Source: Prorocentrum cordatum
Lineage: Eukaryota > Sar > Dinophyceae > Prorocentrales > Prorocentraceae
Assembly (NCBI GenBank): GCA_963575745.1
Contig: CAUYUJ010018325.1
Span: 118,361-182,360 of the forward strand
Length of the DNA: 64,000 bases
Direction: 5' to 3'
Part shown: one piece after another, positions 43,418 to 52,617 of the stretch
Numbering within the stretch: position 1 is the stretch's first letter
How the letters are laid out: each line of letters begins with the position of its first letter
Translations under genes and position numbers: made by a program
Notes under the pieces: model-generated
The model's database searches: none
What the model was told of the DNA's origin: nothing
What the model saw: only the letters and a program-made list of their open reading frames with translations

Positions 43418-44995
43418 AGTCTTAACCGTGTGAAAATAAATGCTAACCGTGAGAAAAGAACAATACGTAAAAACATCACGTAAAAACCATACGTAAACGT
43501 GTGAAAAAAAAAACAACGTGTAAAAACAATATGTAAAAACAACACGATAAAGCAATACGTAAAAAAAACAATGCGTAAAAGCAACACGTAAAAACAACAC
43601 GTGAAAAACAATACGTAAAACACACTATTCAAAACAATACGTAAAGACCATACGTAATACAATACGTACAAAAAGCAATACGTAAAAACAGTACGATCAA
43701 ACAATACGATAAAACAGTACGTAAATAACAATACGTTAAACACAATACGTAAAACAACAGTACGATAAAGCCATACGATAAAACAATACGTAAACAACAA
43801 TCCGTTAACAAACAACACTTGGAACCAATACGTAACAACAAGACGTACAAACCAGACGTAAGCATAATACGTAAAAACAATACGTAACAGCAGTACGGAA
43901 AAACCAAGACATATAATCATACGTAAAATCACGACGTAAAAATACTACCAACAATACGTACAAAGCAATACGTACAAAACAATACGTACAACACAATACG
44001 ATAAAACAATACGTAACAAACAATACGTAAAAGCAATACGTAACACACAATACGTAAACAACAATACGTAAAACACAATATTAAAAACAATACGTAAACA
44101 CACTACATACACAACTAAACGTAAACACAATACGTAAAAACAGTACGTAAAAAAACAGTACGAAAAAAAAACAATACATACAAAAACCAATACGGAAAGA
44201 CACACGTGAGCGCTACACGTAGATACAACACGTACAAACAAAACCACGTACGAACACCACCACGTACAAACAAAACCACGTACAAACAAAACCACGTACA
44301 AACAACACCACGTACAAACAAAACCACGTAAAACAACAACATCACGTAAAAACATAAAACCATTTAAAACACCGAAGCCATTTAAAAATAATACGTGGAG
44401 CAAGAAGTAAACAGCACTTCGTGAAAACAATGCGTAAACCAAACGTAACAACACGTAAAAACAAAACGCAAAACACAATACACAACAAACAGTACGCAAA
44501 CAAAAAACAGCACGCACAATAAACACAGCACGCAAAAACAACACGTAATAACAACACGTACACAGACACGTGAGCGCCACACGTAGATACAACACGTCCT
44601 AACGAAATTACGTAAAAACAATATGTAAGCACAACACGTGCAAACAAGACCACGTAAACACAGCATGTAAAACAATACGTAAGAACCACGTAAACACAAT
44701 ACGTAAAAACAAAACGTAAAGACAAACACGTGAGCGCCACACGTAGATACAACACGTACAAACAAAACCACGTACAAGCAAAACCACGTAAAACAACAAT
44801 ACGCGAAGCAATATGTTAAAACCGTACGTAAAAACAATACGTAAAAGCAATACGGAAAAGTAAGACGTAAAGACAAACACGTGAGCGCCACACGTAGATA
44901 CAACACGTACAAGCAAAACCACGCACAAACAAAACCACGTAAGCAACAATACGTGAAGCAATGAGTAAAAACAATACGTAAAACCAATGCGTTAA
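43418..44995. repeat. ACGT-core minisatellite (CAATACGTAAAAA)
   Basis: About 1.58 kb of AT-rich degenerate units of 10-17 bp, nearly all containing TACGTA or CACGTA; well over 100 ACGT tetramers. A longer unit (ACACGTGAGCGCCACACGTA, GATACAACACGTAC) starts at 44203, 44557, 44727 and 44878. The minus strand reads as LRIVFTYCF-type ORFs, which are artefacts. The array begins 16 bases from the upstream end of the RT-like relic. Confidence 0.95.
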
Positions 44996-45329
44996 AAAAT
45001 ACGCAACCTCCAACAAGCTCCCACAAAAGGCCCCAAGAGGCACCCTCCGTAGCCAGGGCTGGACGAAAACGGTGTTTTGGCGATGTTCGTGGGCCGTTTC
45101 GATTTCGTTTTGCGGTAGAGGCGGATTGAAGACAAAACGAGGGAAGGCGAAAGCAAAACGAAAACGAAAAACACCGTTTAGGTTCAACAATTTCCGTAGC
45201 CATCGTTGCGCACGCCTTGGCACTCGATTCCGGCCCAGGCCTTGCTGCAGCCAAGACCATCCAGCCCGCAGCAAGACGTGCCCCCAGACGATCGGCGCTT
45301 GATCTATGCAGGAGCGCAGCTGGAAGACG

Positions 45330-45660
45330 GGCGCACGTTGCGTGACCACCACCACCACAGCGAAGAGCACCACCACGGCGACCAGCACCACCACGACCAG
45401 CACCACCACGGCGACCGGCACCACCACAGCGACCAGCACCACCACGACCAGCACCGCCACGACCAGGAGGACTACCACGACCAGCACCACCACGGCGACC
45501 AGCACCACCACGGCGACCAGCACCACCACAGCGACCAGCACCACCACGACCAGCACCACCACGACCAGGAGGACCACCACGACCAGCACCACTACGGCGA
45601 CCAGCACCACCACGGCGACCAGCACCACGACTACGCACCACCACAGCGACGAGCACCACC
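45330..45660. repeat. CACCACGACCAGCACCAC minisatellite
   Basis: Units of 15-18 bp (CACCACCACGACCAG and CACCACGGCGACCAG). All frames give HHDQHH or TTTSTT peptides. 45000-45330 is low-copy: AAACGAAAAC-rich sequence and no recognised gene. Confidence 0.95.
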
Positions 45661-45889
45661 ACCACCCGAGGCCGAGTCTGAGCGTTGTATCTCGAGACTG
45701 GTCCGTAGCCCGTCCTCCCACATTCGCTCATCATGATATATGTTGTTGTGTACTACGGCACCGTGCACCCGTCATGTGGGGGGAAGGGCCTACCGACATT
45801 TGTGTTGTGTTGCTTGTACATGCGTGTGTGGGTGCATGGATGGACGTGCATCTGGCCGCAGAGGGTTCGAGGGCCTCTGCTTCTGCGTG

Positions 45890-45898
45890 TGTTTGCAG
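45890..45898 (+). promoter_or_regulatory. Candidate splice or trans-splice acceptor
   Basis: TGTTTGCAG ends 25 bases before the ATG at 45924. Dinoflagellate mRNAs receive a spliced leader at AG sites upstream of the start codon. A cis-intron acceptor is equally possible. Confidence 0.35.
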
Positions 45899-45923
45899 CA
45901 CAACACTGACCAGTCCTGCCGCC

Positions 45924-46751
45924 ATGCCCCTGTCCATGGCCGATGTGGAGCGCCGCCTCGCCGCCCTGGAGGAGGGACAGAAGAAGACGACCGCTCTGGC
46001 GCTCGCCACCGACAGGGACCTCCAGCGCGAGCGCGCTCGTCACCAGGTCATCGTGCACTTCCGCGGCGCTCTCCTGGCTGCAGTGACCGGTGCGTTCGCG
46101 GCGCACAAGGAGAAGAAGGAAACGCAGCGGGTGGAGCGGTCGGGGGAGGACGAGGCTTTCGTGAGCGCGGACGAGGGCCAGGCGAGCGCCAGGGGTTCGG
46201 CGAAGTCCCGGCGCGTCTCTCGCGACCTGGACGCCAGCGCGGCTGCGGACAACGCAGCTGCGGCAGCCAACCGGCAGGCTGGCGCGTGGAAGGTGACGCT
46301 GTGGAACCTGGTGTTGGCAGAGCTCAAGAAGCGTGCTGACGCGGCCGCAGAGGCGGGCAAGTCCGCTTTGGCGCGGGAGGGCGTGGCCGGGGCGTTCGCC
46401 GTGGACGCTGTGGCGACGCTGCAGGGCGTCTGGATGCACGGGGACGAGCCCGTGGAGGAGGAGGTCAACCTGAACGGCACCAAGAAGCAGCAGAAGGTCT
46501 GGAGGTGCACGCTGGACTTCCGGTTCACGGATGCCGCGGCGAAGTGCGCCCAGGTCTTCGGCTTCGACCTCCAGCCCTTCAGCTACGGCGAGCTCTGCTT
46601 CCACGCTGCTTCCGGGAGGCCAGGGAAGCTGGCCAAGGAGGTTGCTGCTGCTGCGGGCCTGCCGGTCCTGGGCGCCCAGAAGAAGCAGCAGGCGAGGCCG
46701 GCGAGCCGCCGGGGCGGCCCAGGCCGTGCTGGCCGCACTGGCGGCGGCTGA
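45924..46751 (+). CDS. Uncharacterised 275-aa protein
   Basis: Intact frame from ATG in a good context (GCCGCCATGC) to TGA. Upstream in-frame codons are repeat, so this start is preferred. The N-terminus MPLSMADVERRLAALEEGQK begins a heptad-like coiled-coil stretch to about residue 65. Residues 65-115 are acidic/Ala-rich linker (RSGEDEAFVSADEGQASARG). Residues 115-250 look folded: WKVTLWNLVLAELKKRADAA, GAFAVDAVATLQGVWMHGDE, KVWRCTLDFRFTDAAAKCAQ, VFGFDLQPFSYGELCFHAAS. The tail is basic (ARPASRRGGPGRAGRTGGG). I do not recognise the family. Codon use is strongly GC-ending, unlike the neighbouring repeats, supporting a real gene. An upstream exon cannot be excluded. Confidence 0.75.
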   Translation: MPLSMADVERRLAALEEGQKKTTALALATDRDLQRERARHQVIVHFRGALLAAVTGAFAAHKEKKETQRVERSGEDEAFVSADEGQASARGSAKSRRVSRDLDASAAADNAAAAANRQAGAWKVTLWNLVLAELKKRADAAAEAGKSALAREGVAGAFAVDAVATLQGVWMHGDEPVEEEVNLNGTKKQQKVWRCTLDFRFTDAAAKCAQVFGFDLQPFSYGELCFHAASGRPGKLAKEVAAAAGLPVLGAQKKQQARPASRRGGPGRAGRTGGG

Positions 46752-46774
46752 GTGATCACAGCGCCAGACAGAGC

Positions 46775-46995
46775 ATGCATGTGAATACGTGTGTGATTGG
46801 ATCAGTCTTAATTGAACGCCTGCAATAGTTTCTGGCACGGCCGGTTTGCATGTGAATGTTCTGTGTGTGATTGGATCAGTCTTAATTGCACGCCTGCACT
46901 AGTTTCCGGCACGGCCAGAGAGCATGTGAATGTCGTTGTGCGATTGGTCAGCATGTGAATGTGTGTGATTGGATCAGTCTTAATTGCACGCGTCC
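46775..46995 (+). repeat. Tandem repeat of about 75 bp in the 3' flank
   Basis: TGTGATTGGATCAGTCTTAA followed by TTGMACGCCTGCA occurs at about 46790, 46868 and 46964, with GCATGTGAATG before each and a TTTCYGGCACGGCC link. It starts right after the stop codon of the 275-aa gene and may lie in its 3' UTR. Confidence 0.85.
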
Positions 46996-46997
46996 CC

Positions 46998-47575
46998 AGG
47001 TGGTGGTGTCGTCCTCCCCCCTCTCCTCCGCCGTCCTGCGTCGTCCTGCTGCTGTTGCTGCGTCGTCCTCCGGGCTGTCGCCTGGGGTCCTTCTCTTGCT
47101 CTGCCCTTCCCGCTGCTCTCGCCCTCTCCTCCCCTCCTCCCCCGTCCCTGGGTTCGTCCTGGGTTCGGGTGTCCCCTCCTCGTGCCTCCTGCTGCTGCTG
47201 CTCTCCCGGGTCGTCCACCAGGGGGCTAATGCCGCGGCTCCGGCCACCATTCCCAGCGTTCTTCGGCAGAGTTTTGTATGTTTCTCGTTCGCAGCCGACC
47301 ACCGACCTCAAAACAGTTTGTTTTTATTGCGTCTGCAAGAGGCCCCCCTCTTGGTAGCTGAAGTTTTGTCCTCAGGATTGCATGTGGCCGTTGTGGCGTG
47401 CACGGGCGCTCGGCCCTAGGCCCCCGGAGCGCCGTGGCCATCGCATTTTCGCAGACTCGTCCAGGGATCGATTGGACGCGCCAGTACTAGTTTCTTCTTA
47501 GGTTTGTAATGCTCCTCCTCGTGTTCCTTCCTCCCCTCCTTTAACTTTTTTCTCCCGGAGGAGCGCCCCGAGCCC
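46998..47575. other. Stretch without a supportable gene
   Basis: Pyrimidine-rich (CTCCTCC, CTGCTGCTG) with long ORFs on both strands but no motif. It ends in CCTCCTTTAACTTTTTTCTC, a plausible polypyrimidine tract before the exon at 47578. Confidence 0.4.
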
Positions 47576-47577
47576 AG

Positions 47578-48680
47578 GTCTGGGCGTCGCGGGCGGTATA
47601 TACAACATACAGAAAGCGTCAACGCTGAACCTGGCGCTGCGCTTGTGTGGCGGCGGCGAAGCCCAGCAGGGTGAGGCGGTCGAGCTCTCTGTTCTCTACG
47701 TCGAGAGGGCCGACGCGGCGGGCCGCTTCAAGGGCCACTACGACTTGCTCCCCGACGGATCCTCGGCACGAAAAGCCGTCGAGGTCCCGCAAGATGGACG
47801 TTGTTTTTTCCATTGTTTGGCTGCTTTGAAGGGCCAGGGTAGCTACGTCCGGCGCCGCCAGGCCAATGGCGTGGCCGCCGCAGGCAACGGGCGCACTGAC
47901 ACGGAGCGACACGAGCTGGAAGTCGAGAGTGATTTGATGGCGATGCGCTTTTGGCTCGAATTGTTAGAAAAAGCGGGCCGCCAAGACGAAATCACAGGAT
48001 TTCGGTCGGGAGCGACGCTGGTTCAAGATACGGACATCCCCAAATTGCGCAGCGCGCTGAACAACCAGCTGCCTGCGGCGAGCGCCGCCGCCGTGCCGGC
48101 CCAGCACTTCGGCCAAAGAAATTTCGAGCGGCCTCAATGGGCGTCAGGGGATTTCTTGGGCCTTCAGAGGATCGCAAAAACCCTCCAGATTTTCTTAAGC
48201 TCTATCACGCCTGAACGCGCCAGGGGACGCGGCGGCGGATCACCGTCAGAGTCGTCGAAGACAGCGGCACATTGGAGCGATATGGGCCAGGGGTGCGCGG
48301 CGGCGGCGGCAGCGCGGCGCCAGATCTGGCCATTGCCACCCTTCCGCTCCGTTCCGGGCGCGGTTCTCATGCTGAGTTGCCAGCCTTGCCAAGCACCGAG
48401 TCCAGCAGTGAGGCCTGCCCCTGGCCCGTCATGCTGGATATCGCGATTTCGAAGGATGTGGTTCTTCAGAAGATCCGCGCGTTGTCGCCTCTTCTCCCCC
48501 ATCTCCTGCTGGGGGACTCTCTCGCGGACGAGTTCGGGGGCGACCCCGCGTTGCAGGCTTGTGTGCTTGCGTGCTCGCCTGTGCGGTGTGTTTGCGCGCG
48601 CTTGCGCGGTGTGCTCGCGTGCGCTCGCGTGCCCGCGGAGGTGCATAAAGTCCCGAACGCAGCGCTTTACGTCAGAGTGA
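47578..48680 (+). CDS. OTU-type cysteine protease-like exon(s), one frame change
   Basis: Frame 3 from about 47578 (after CCCAG) reads IYNIQKASTLNLALRLCGGG, VELSVLYVERADAAGRFKGH with YDLLPDG, then VEVPQDGRCFFHCLAALKGQ. DGRCFFH matches the OTU catalytic Asp-x2-Cys segment (DGxCxxxA/C). WASGDFLGLQRIAKTLQIF (about 48150) fits the helix after the OTU core. A frame change near 48215-48233 moves to frame 2: ITVRVVEDSGTLERYGPG, APDLAIATLPLRSGRGSHAE with LPAL. GSHAELPAL supplies the expected late catalytic His. OTU proteins remove ubiquitin from substrates. No in-frame ATG is seen, so upstream exons are likely; the 3' end is uncertain. The frame change may be an indel, an error or a small intron. Confidence 0.6.
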
Positions 48681-48784
48681 GGGGGGCGAACGGTCATTCA
48701 CTGTCCCTGGGTGCGTGGCTGAAGTGGGATTCCGCGGTGCGGATTATTGTTGTTGTCGTTTGTTGTTTGTTGTTTGTTGTTGTT

Positions 48785-49310
48785 TGTTGTCGTCGTCCCA
48801 CCCGCAACCCGCCCCGCGACCCGCCCGCGACCCGCCCGCGACCCGCCCCGCGACCCACCCGCGACCCACTTTCGACCCAAACCACGTTCAAGGTACAAAC
48901 CACCATTTTCGGCGCCTGCGGCGTTTTTTTTGCATCCTTTCCAGGTGGAGAGCCCGCGGCCCACCCCGCGACCAATTCGCGACCGACCCGCGACCCAAAC
49001 CACGTCCAGGGTACAAACCGCAGTTTTCGGCGCCCGCGGCGGGCATCTTCTGCATTCGTTTCAGGTTGAGAGCCCGCGGCCCACCCGCAACCACGTTCAG
49101 GGTGCAAACAAATTTTTTCGGCGCCTGCGGCGGGCATCTCTTGCGTTCGTTCCCGGCGGAGAACCCGCGGCCCACCCGCGACCCAAACCACGTTCAGTGC
49201 ACAAACCAATTATTTCGGCGCCTGCGGCGGGCTGCTTTTGCATTCCTTCCAGGTGGAGGCGGGGGGCCCGCGACCCACCCGCGACCCAAACCACGTTCAC
49301 TGAACAACGT
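48785..49310. repeat. CGACCCACCCGCGACCCAAA tandem repeat, about 110-125 bp
   Basis: Four to five units with CCGCGGCCCACCCGCGACC, AACCACGTTCAGGGTACAAA, TTTTCGGCGCCTGCGGCG and TTTCCAGGTGGAGAGC, at about 48880, 48995, 49090, 49185 and 49290. ORFs in three frames are repeat-derived. Confidence 0.85.
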
Positions 49311-49394
49311 GGCCGCTATCTTGGAAAAGGAGGGGGGGGTAGGAGGAGTAAACAGGGACGAGGAGGACGCGAAAGAAGAGAGGATGTCAGGATA

Positions 49395-49742
49395 ATGTGG
49401 AGAAGGAGGAGGAAGAGGAGGAGCAGGAGGACGAGGAGGGGGAGGAGGGGGAGGAGGGGGAGGAGGAGGAGTGGAGGAGGGGGAGGAGGGGGAGGAGGAT
49501 GATGATGGACGACAATGGGAGGACGATGATGGAGGCCGATGAGGGGGTGGACGACAATGGGAAGGCGATGGTGGAAGGACGAGGAGGGGAGAGGGAGGAC
49601 GAGGAAGAAGAGGAGGAGGAGGAGGAGGAGGAGGACGAGGTGGAGGAGGAGGATGACGACGACGATGAGGGCGAGGACGAGGACGAGGAAGAGGAGGGGG
49701 AGGAGGAGGAGGAGGAGGAGGAGGAAGAGGAGGAGGAGGAAA
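49395..49742. repeat. GGA / GATGAC microsatellite cluster
   Basis: GGAGGAGGA tracts with GATGATGG and GACGACGATG interruptions, running straight into ACGT-core repeats at 49742. Confidence 0.9.
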
Positions 49743-50025
49743 AAACACTGCGTCAAAGCATTCCGTAAATACATTACGTAAAACACCACGTAAGCACATT
49801 ACGTTAAAACACAATGGAAAAAAACAGCGCGTCTTGAACATTACGCAAAAAACACTAAGAGGAAACATTGCGTAAAAAAAACATTACGTCGCAAAAAAAC
49901 ACTATGTGAAAACATTAAGTAGAAAACATTGCGTTCGGAATTTGATTCACGGTTAAAGGGGTCTCTCGTTGTGCTTACGCGTTGTGTTTACGTGTTGTTT
50001 TGTACGTGTTGCTTTCATGTCCGCA
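49742..50025. repeat. ACGT-core repeat, forward then reverse
   Basis: 49742-49935 is AAACATTACGTAAAA-type (same orientation as 43418-44995). 49972-50025 reads GTTTACGTGTTGTTTTGTAC, the reverse orientation. The pair lies just upstream of the ATG at 50058. Confidence 0.75.
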
Positions 50026-50057
50026 CGTCATCCGGGCCCCAGGCGTTTGCCGTCGGC

Positions 50058-50702
50058 ATGAAGCTGGCGCCGGTACAGAAGCACCTCGCGAGCGCGCTCT
50101 CCCTGTACGGCGGGGCAGAAAAGGTGGCGTGCGACCCGGCGCGCTGCGCCGCGTGGTTGATGGACGCCTACTGCAATGAGCCTAGGTGCCGGCACGCAGC
50201 CGCTGCCCACGGCGACATCGCGCACCGCACCGGGCCGACTGCTTTCCTGGGCCAGCTCGGCGTCATCCAGCCCAGCGCGCCTTATCCGGGAGTTCCGCCG
50301 GTGCCTGGCGTCTCGAGCAAGCCCCAGTGGCAATGCTTCGACTCGTGTTCCCAGACATCTGCTCCGATGGACAAGTTCCGCGCCCGTCCTTACGGCGCCC
50401 CCATCGGCACCGTCGCCGCGGCCATCGCAATGCTGAGGGATCTCGCTGACGACCTCGTCAGCTGCCTCCACAACGCCGGCAGAGCCTACGTGGGCCCCTA
50501 CCTCGCCAAGAAGCTGGTCCATCACTGGCTCTCTGCAAGTCAAGGCTACCTGGATTCTGTCATGGCGCCCACCGAGGCCGCCGTCCAAGAACTCAAGGCC
50601 GTGTGTCCCGACCAGAAAATGGGGTTGGACAAGCTGCCGCCCCGCGCGCCCCTGCACGTCGTTGCCGAGCGCTTCGGGCGCTCCCCTTTTCTCTTCAGTT
50701 AG
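50058..50702 (+). CDS. Uncharacterised 214-aa protein
   Basis: Intact frame to TAG at 50700. ATG at 50058 follows CCCCAG (50037-50042), a possible acceptor; the frame is open further upstream but that part is ACGT repeat, so I use this start. Features: MKLAPVQKHLASALSLYGGA; a Cys/His segment DPARCAAWLMDAYCNEPRCR with HAAAAHG (residues about 28-58) that might bind metal; a Pro-rich turn (PSAPYPGVPPVPG); then helical AAAIAMLRDLADDLVSCLHN and GRAYVGPYLAKKLVHHWLSA. The protein ends in FGRSPFLFS. No family recognised. Codon bias (C/G third positions) matches the neighbouring genes. It may be the terminal exon of a longer gene. Confidence 0.65.
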   Translation: MKLAPVQKHLASALSLYGGAEKVACDPARCAAWLMDAYCNEPRCRHAAAAHGDIAHRTGPTAFLGQLGVIQPSAPYPGVPPVPGVSSKPQWQCFDSCSQTSAPMDKFRARPYGAPIGTVAAAIAMLRDLADDLVSCLHNAGRAYVGPYLAKKLVHHWLSASQGYLDSVMAPTEAAVQELKAVCPDQKMGLDKLPPRAPLHVVAERFGRSPFLFS

Positions 50703-50719
50703 GTTGCAAATCAATGGAC

Positions 50720-51260
50720 ACTTAGAATAAGCATTGGAATTCTCTTTTGCTGTGCTCTCTTTGGAAATAGTAGAAACAGCGGCGCTGCTGCGGTCCAGGG
50801 AGGGCCATCCTGTGGCCGCGCGCGCATCATGTTTCTCGCGCGCACGTTGTGGCGCGAGCAGGCAACTGTTGCGCTCGCAGGAGGAGACAAAACAAGAGGG
50901 GGGACGGATGGGAGAACGAGAGTGATGGGGGAACGGGTTGGGATGACAGCAACAGAATTTAGCGGCTCTGTCCCTGGCGATTCACGTTCGCTGCCTGGCA
51001 GCCTGGCGGCCCCCGCATGGCGGGCCCGCGGATGCGATGGCGAAGAGCGCGTGCGCAGGGCCTGCCTGCTTCAAAACTTTGGACCTGACCGGGCCCGCTG
51101 CTCTGGTGGGGGGCGCGCCGCTTTTGCCATGGGCGGCGCGTTGTAGCGCGCGCGCGCTCGCAGAGGAAAACGCGCGCGCGTGCGCGTGCGTGTCTCAACC
51201 GTAGAAACGCATTTCGTATAGCGGCATCCCTGCTTCATGTTCGCGCGCTGGAGTCGTCTT
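50720..51260. other. No supportable gene
   Basis: GC-rich low-copy sequence with CGCGCG clusters near 51150-51190. Short ORFs only. Confidence 0.4.
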
Positions 51261-51305
51261 CGCGCCAGTGGATGAAAAGTGTGTGCGTGTGCGTGTTTGT
51301 GTTTG

Positions 51306-51306
<1 letters not shown>

Positions 51307-51352
<46 letters not shown>

Positions 51353-51415
51353 GTCTCTCTCTCCCTCTCTCTCCCTGTATCTTTCTCTCCCTCCCTCCCT
51401 CCCTCGCCCCCCCCT
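51307..51415. repeat. CT microsatellite
   Basis: CTCTCT tract with CCCTCCCT at its right end. Confidence 0.95.
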
Positions 51416-51589
51416 TTCTCCCTTCTCGACCTCTCAGAGGCGGCCGCCTCGCCATGTCTCCGCGGGCGCGAGGCCTCGGGAGTCGAGCGCGTTCAGGGCC
51501 AGACAGCCCTTCGTCCGCACACCCTCCGGGTCCGTCGCAACAGTTCTGCTTGTGGATGCACGTTGGAGCGACGGAAGGGTGGGGGATGA

Positions 51590-51775
51590 GGAGTGGGAGG
51601 AGGAGGAGGAAGAGGAGGAGGAGGAGGAGGAGGAGGAGGAGGGGGAGGAGGAGGAGGAGGAGGATGGGGGAGGGGGAGGAGGAGCGGCAGCAGGAGGGGG
51701 AGGAGGAGGAGGAGGACGAGGAGGAGGAGGAGGAGGAAGGGCGAGAAGGGAGGAGGAGGAGAGAGGGAAGAAGGA
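51590..51775. repeat. GGA microsatellite
   Basis: GGAGGAGGA tract with AAGAGG interruptions. Confidence 0.95.
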
Positions 51776-51914
51776 ACGATAAGAGGAGGCGGGAGGGATG
51801 ATGAGGAGGATGCAGATGGATGCTGCGGCGTCCGTCGTAACGCCGTCAATGTCCGTCGCAGCGGCCTTCGGGGGTCCGCCGTCAACTCCACGGCCGCCCC
51901 TCTTGATTGGCAAT

Positions 51915-52410
51915 GTTCGTCGCAGCGCTCTTCTGGCCCGTTTGCGCGCGCATGAATTCCGACCCGCTCACCCTGCGCGCCGCGGCGGCCGGGTTCCCAG
52001 GATCTCGGGTGATCCCGAGTTGGTGTCTTGAGGTACCACCCTCTTTACTGGCATGGTTCGTCGCAACGCTCTTCGGGCCCGTTTGTATGCACAGACAATC
52101 CGGCCCGTTCACCTTGCATACCGCGGCGGCCAGACTCCCAGGATTTCGGGTGGTCCCGAGTTGGTAGCCTGAGGTGCCGCTACAGAGCATAACGCGCCAG
52201 AGCAAAACACGTCAGCGCACAACGTAGCAACGCAACATGATATGAGCATACGATTCCCCGCCCGACACGTTGGGGCTGCGGGCTATTAGAGTTCAAGAAC
52301 AGACCTCCCGACCCGTTCACCCTGCATACAGCGGCGGCCGGACCCCCAGGACCTCAGGCGATACAGAGTAGGCCGCCTCGGGTACCGCTACAGAGCAGAG
52401 CAAATCATAA
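51915..52410. repeat. Tandem repeat of about 140-200 bp, three copies
   Basis: Copies share CCCGYTCACCYTGCRYRCMG, CGGCGGCCGG, CCCAGGAYYTCRGGYGATMC and a GTACCGCTACAGAGCA tail, starting at about 51960, 52100 and 52305. 52200-52290 and 52400-52470 contain CATAACACAACATACCA-like AT-rich sequence. No gene. Confidence 0.8.
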
Positions 52411-52617
52411 CACAACATACCAGACAATCGCATAAAAGAGCGTGCCATAACAGAACACTGGGGTATGCCCCCCGTCTGACAGTGCGGGTGTTCGATTTTT
52501 TAACAAGAAACAGACCTCCCGACCTCTCTTTCTATCCTTTGTCCTATGCCATTGGCTCAAGTACTGAGCTCGTGGTTATACCAGGCCGCGAGCTCGCGCG
52601 CCAGGCTTCGGCGATAA

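Noticed and set aside
43500-45000. Minus-strand hydrophobic ORFs as membrane proteins (LRIVFTYCF)
   Set aside because: Direct translation of TTACGTATTGTTTT repeats; hydrophobicity is compositional.
45190-45215. Spliced-leader match TTCCGTAGCCAT
   Set aside because: Only the first 11-12 bases match; the ATTTTGGCTCAAG part is absent.
45306-45923. His-rich N-terminal extension of the 275-aa gene
   Set aside because: The in-frame upstream part is the CACCAC minisatellite and low-copy non-coding-like sequence; the ATG at 45924 has better context and follows an AG acceptor.
49194-49868. Pro-rich minus-strand protein
   Set aside because: Lies over GGA/GATGAC microsatellites and the ACGT repeat.
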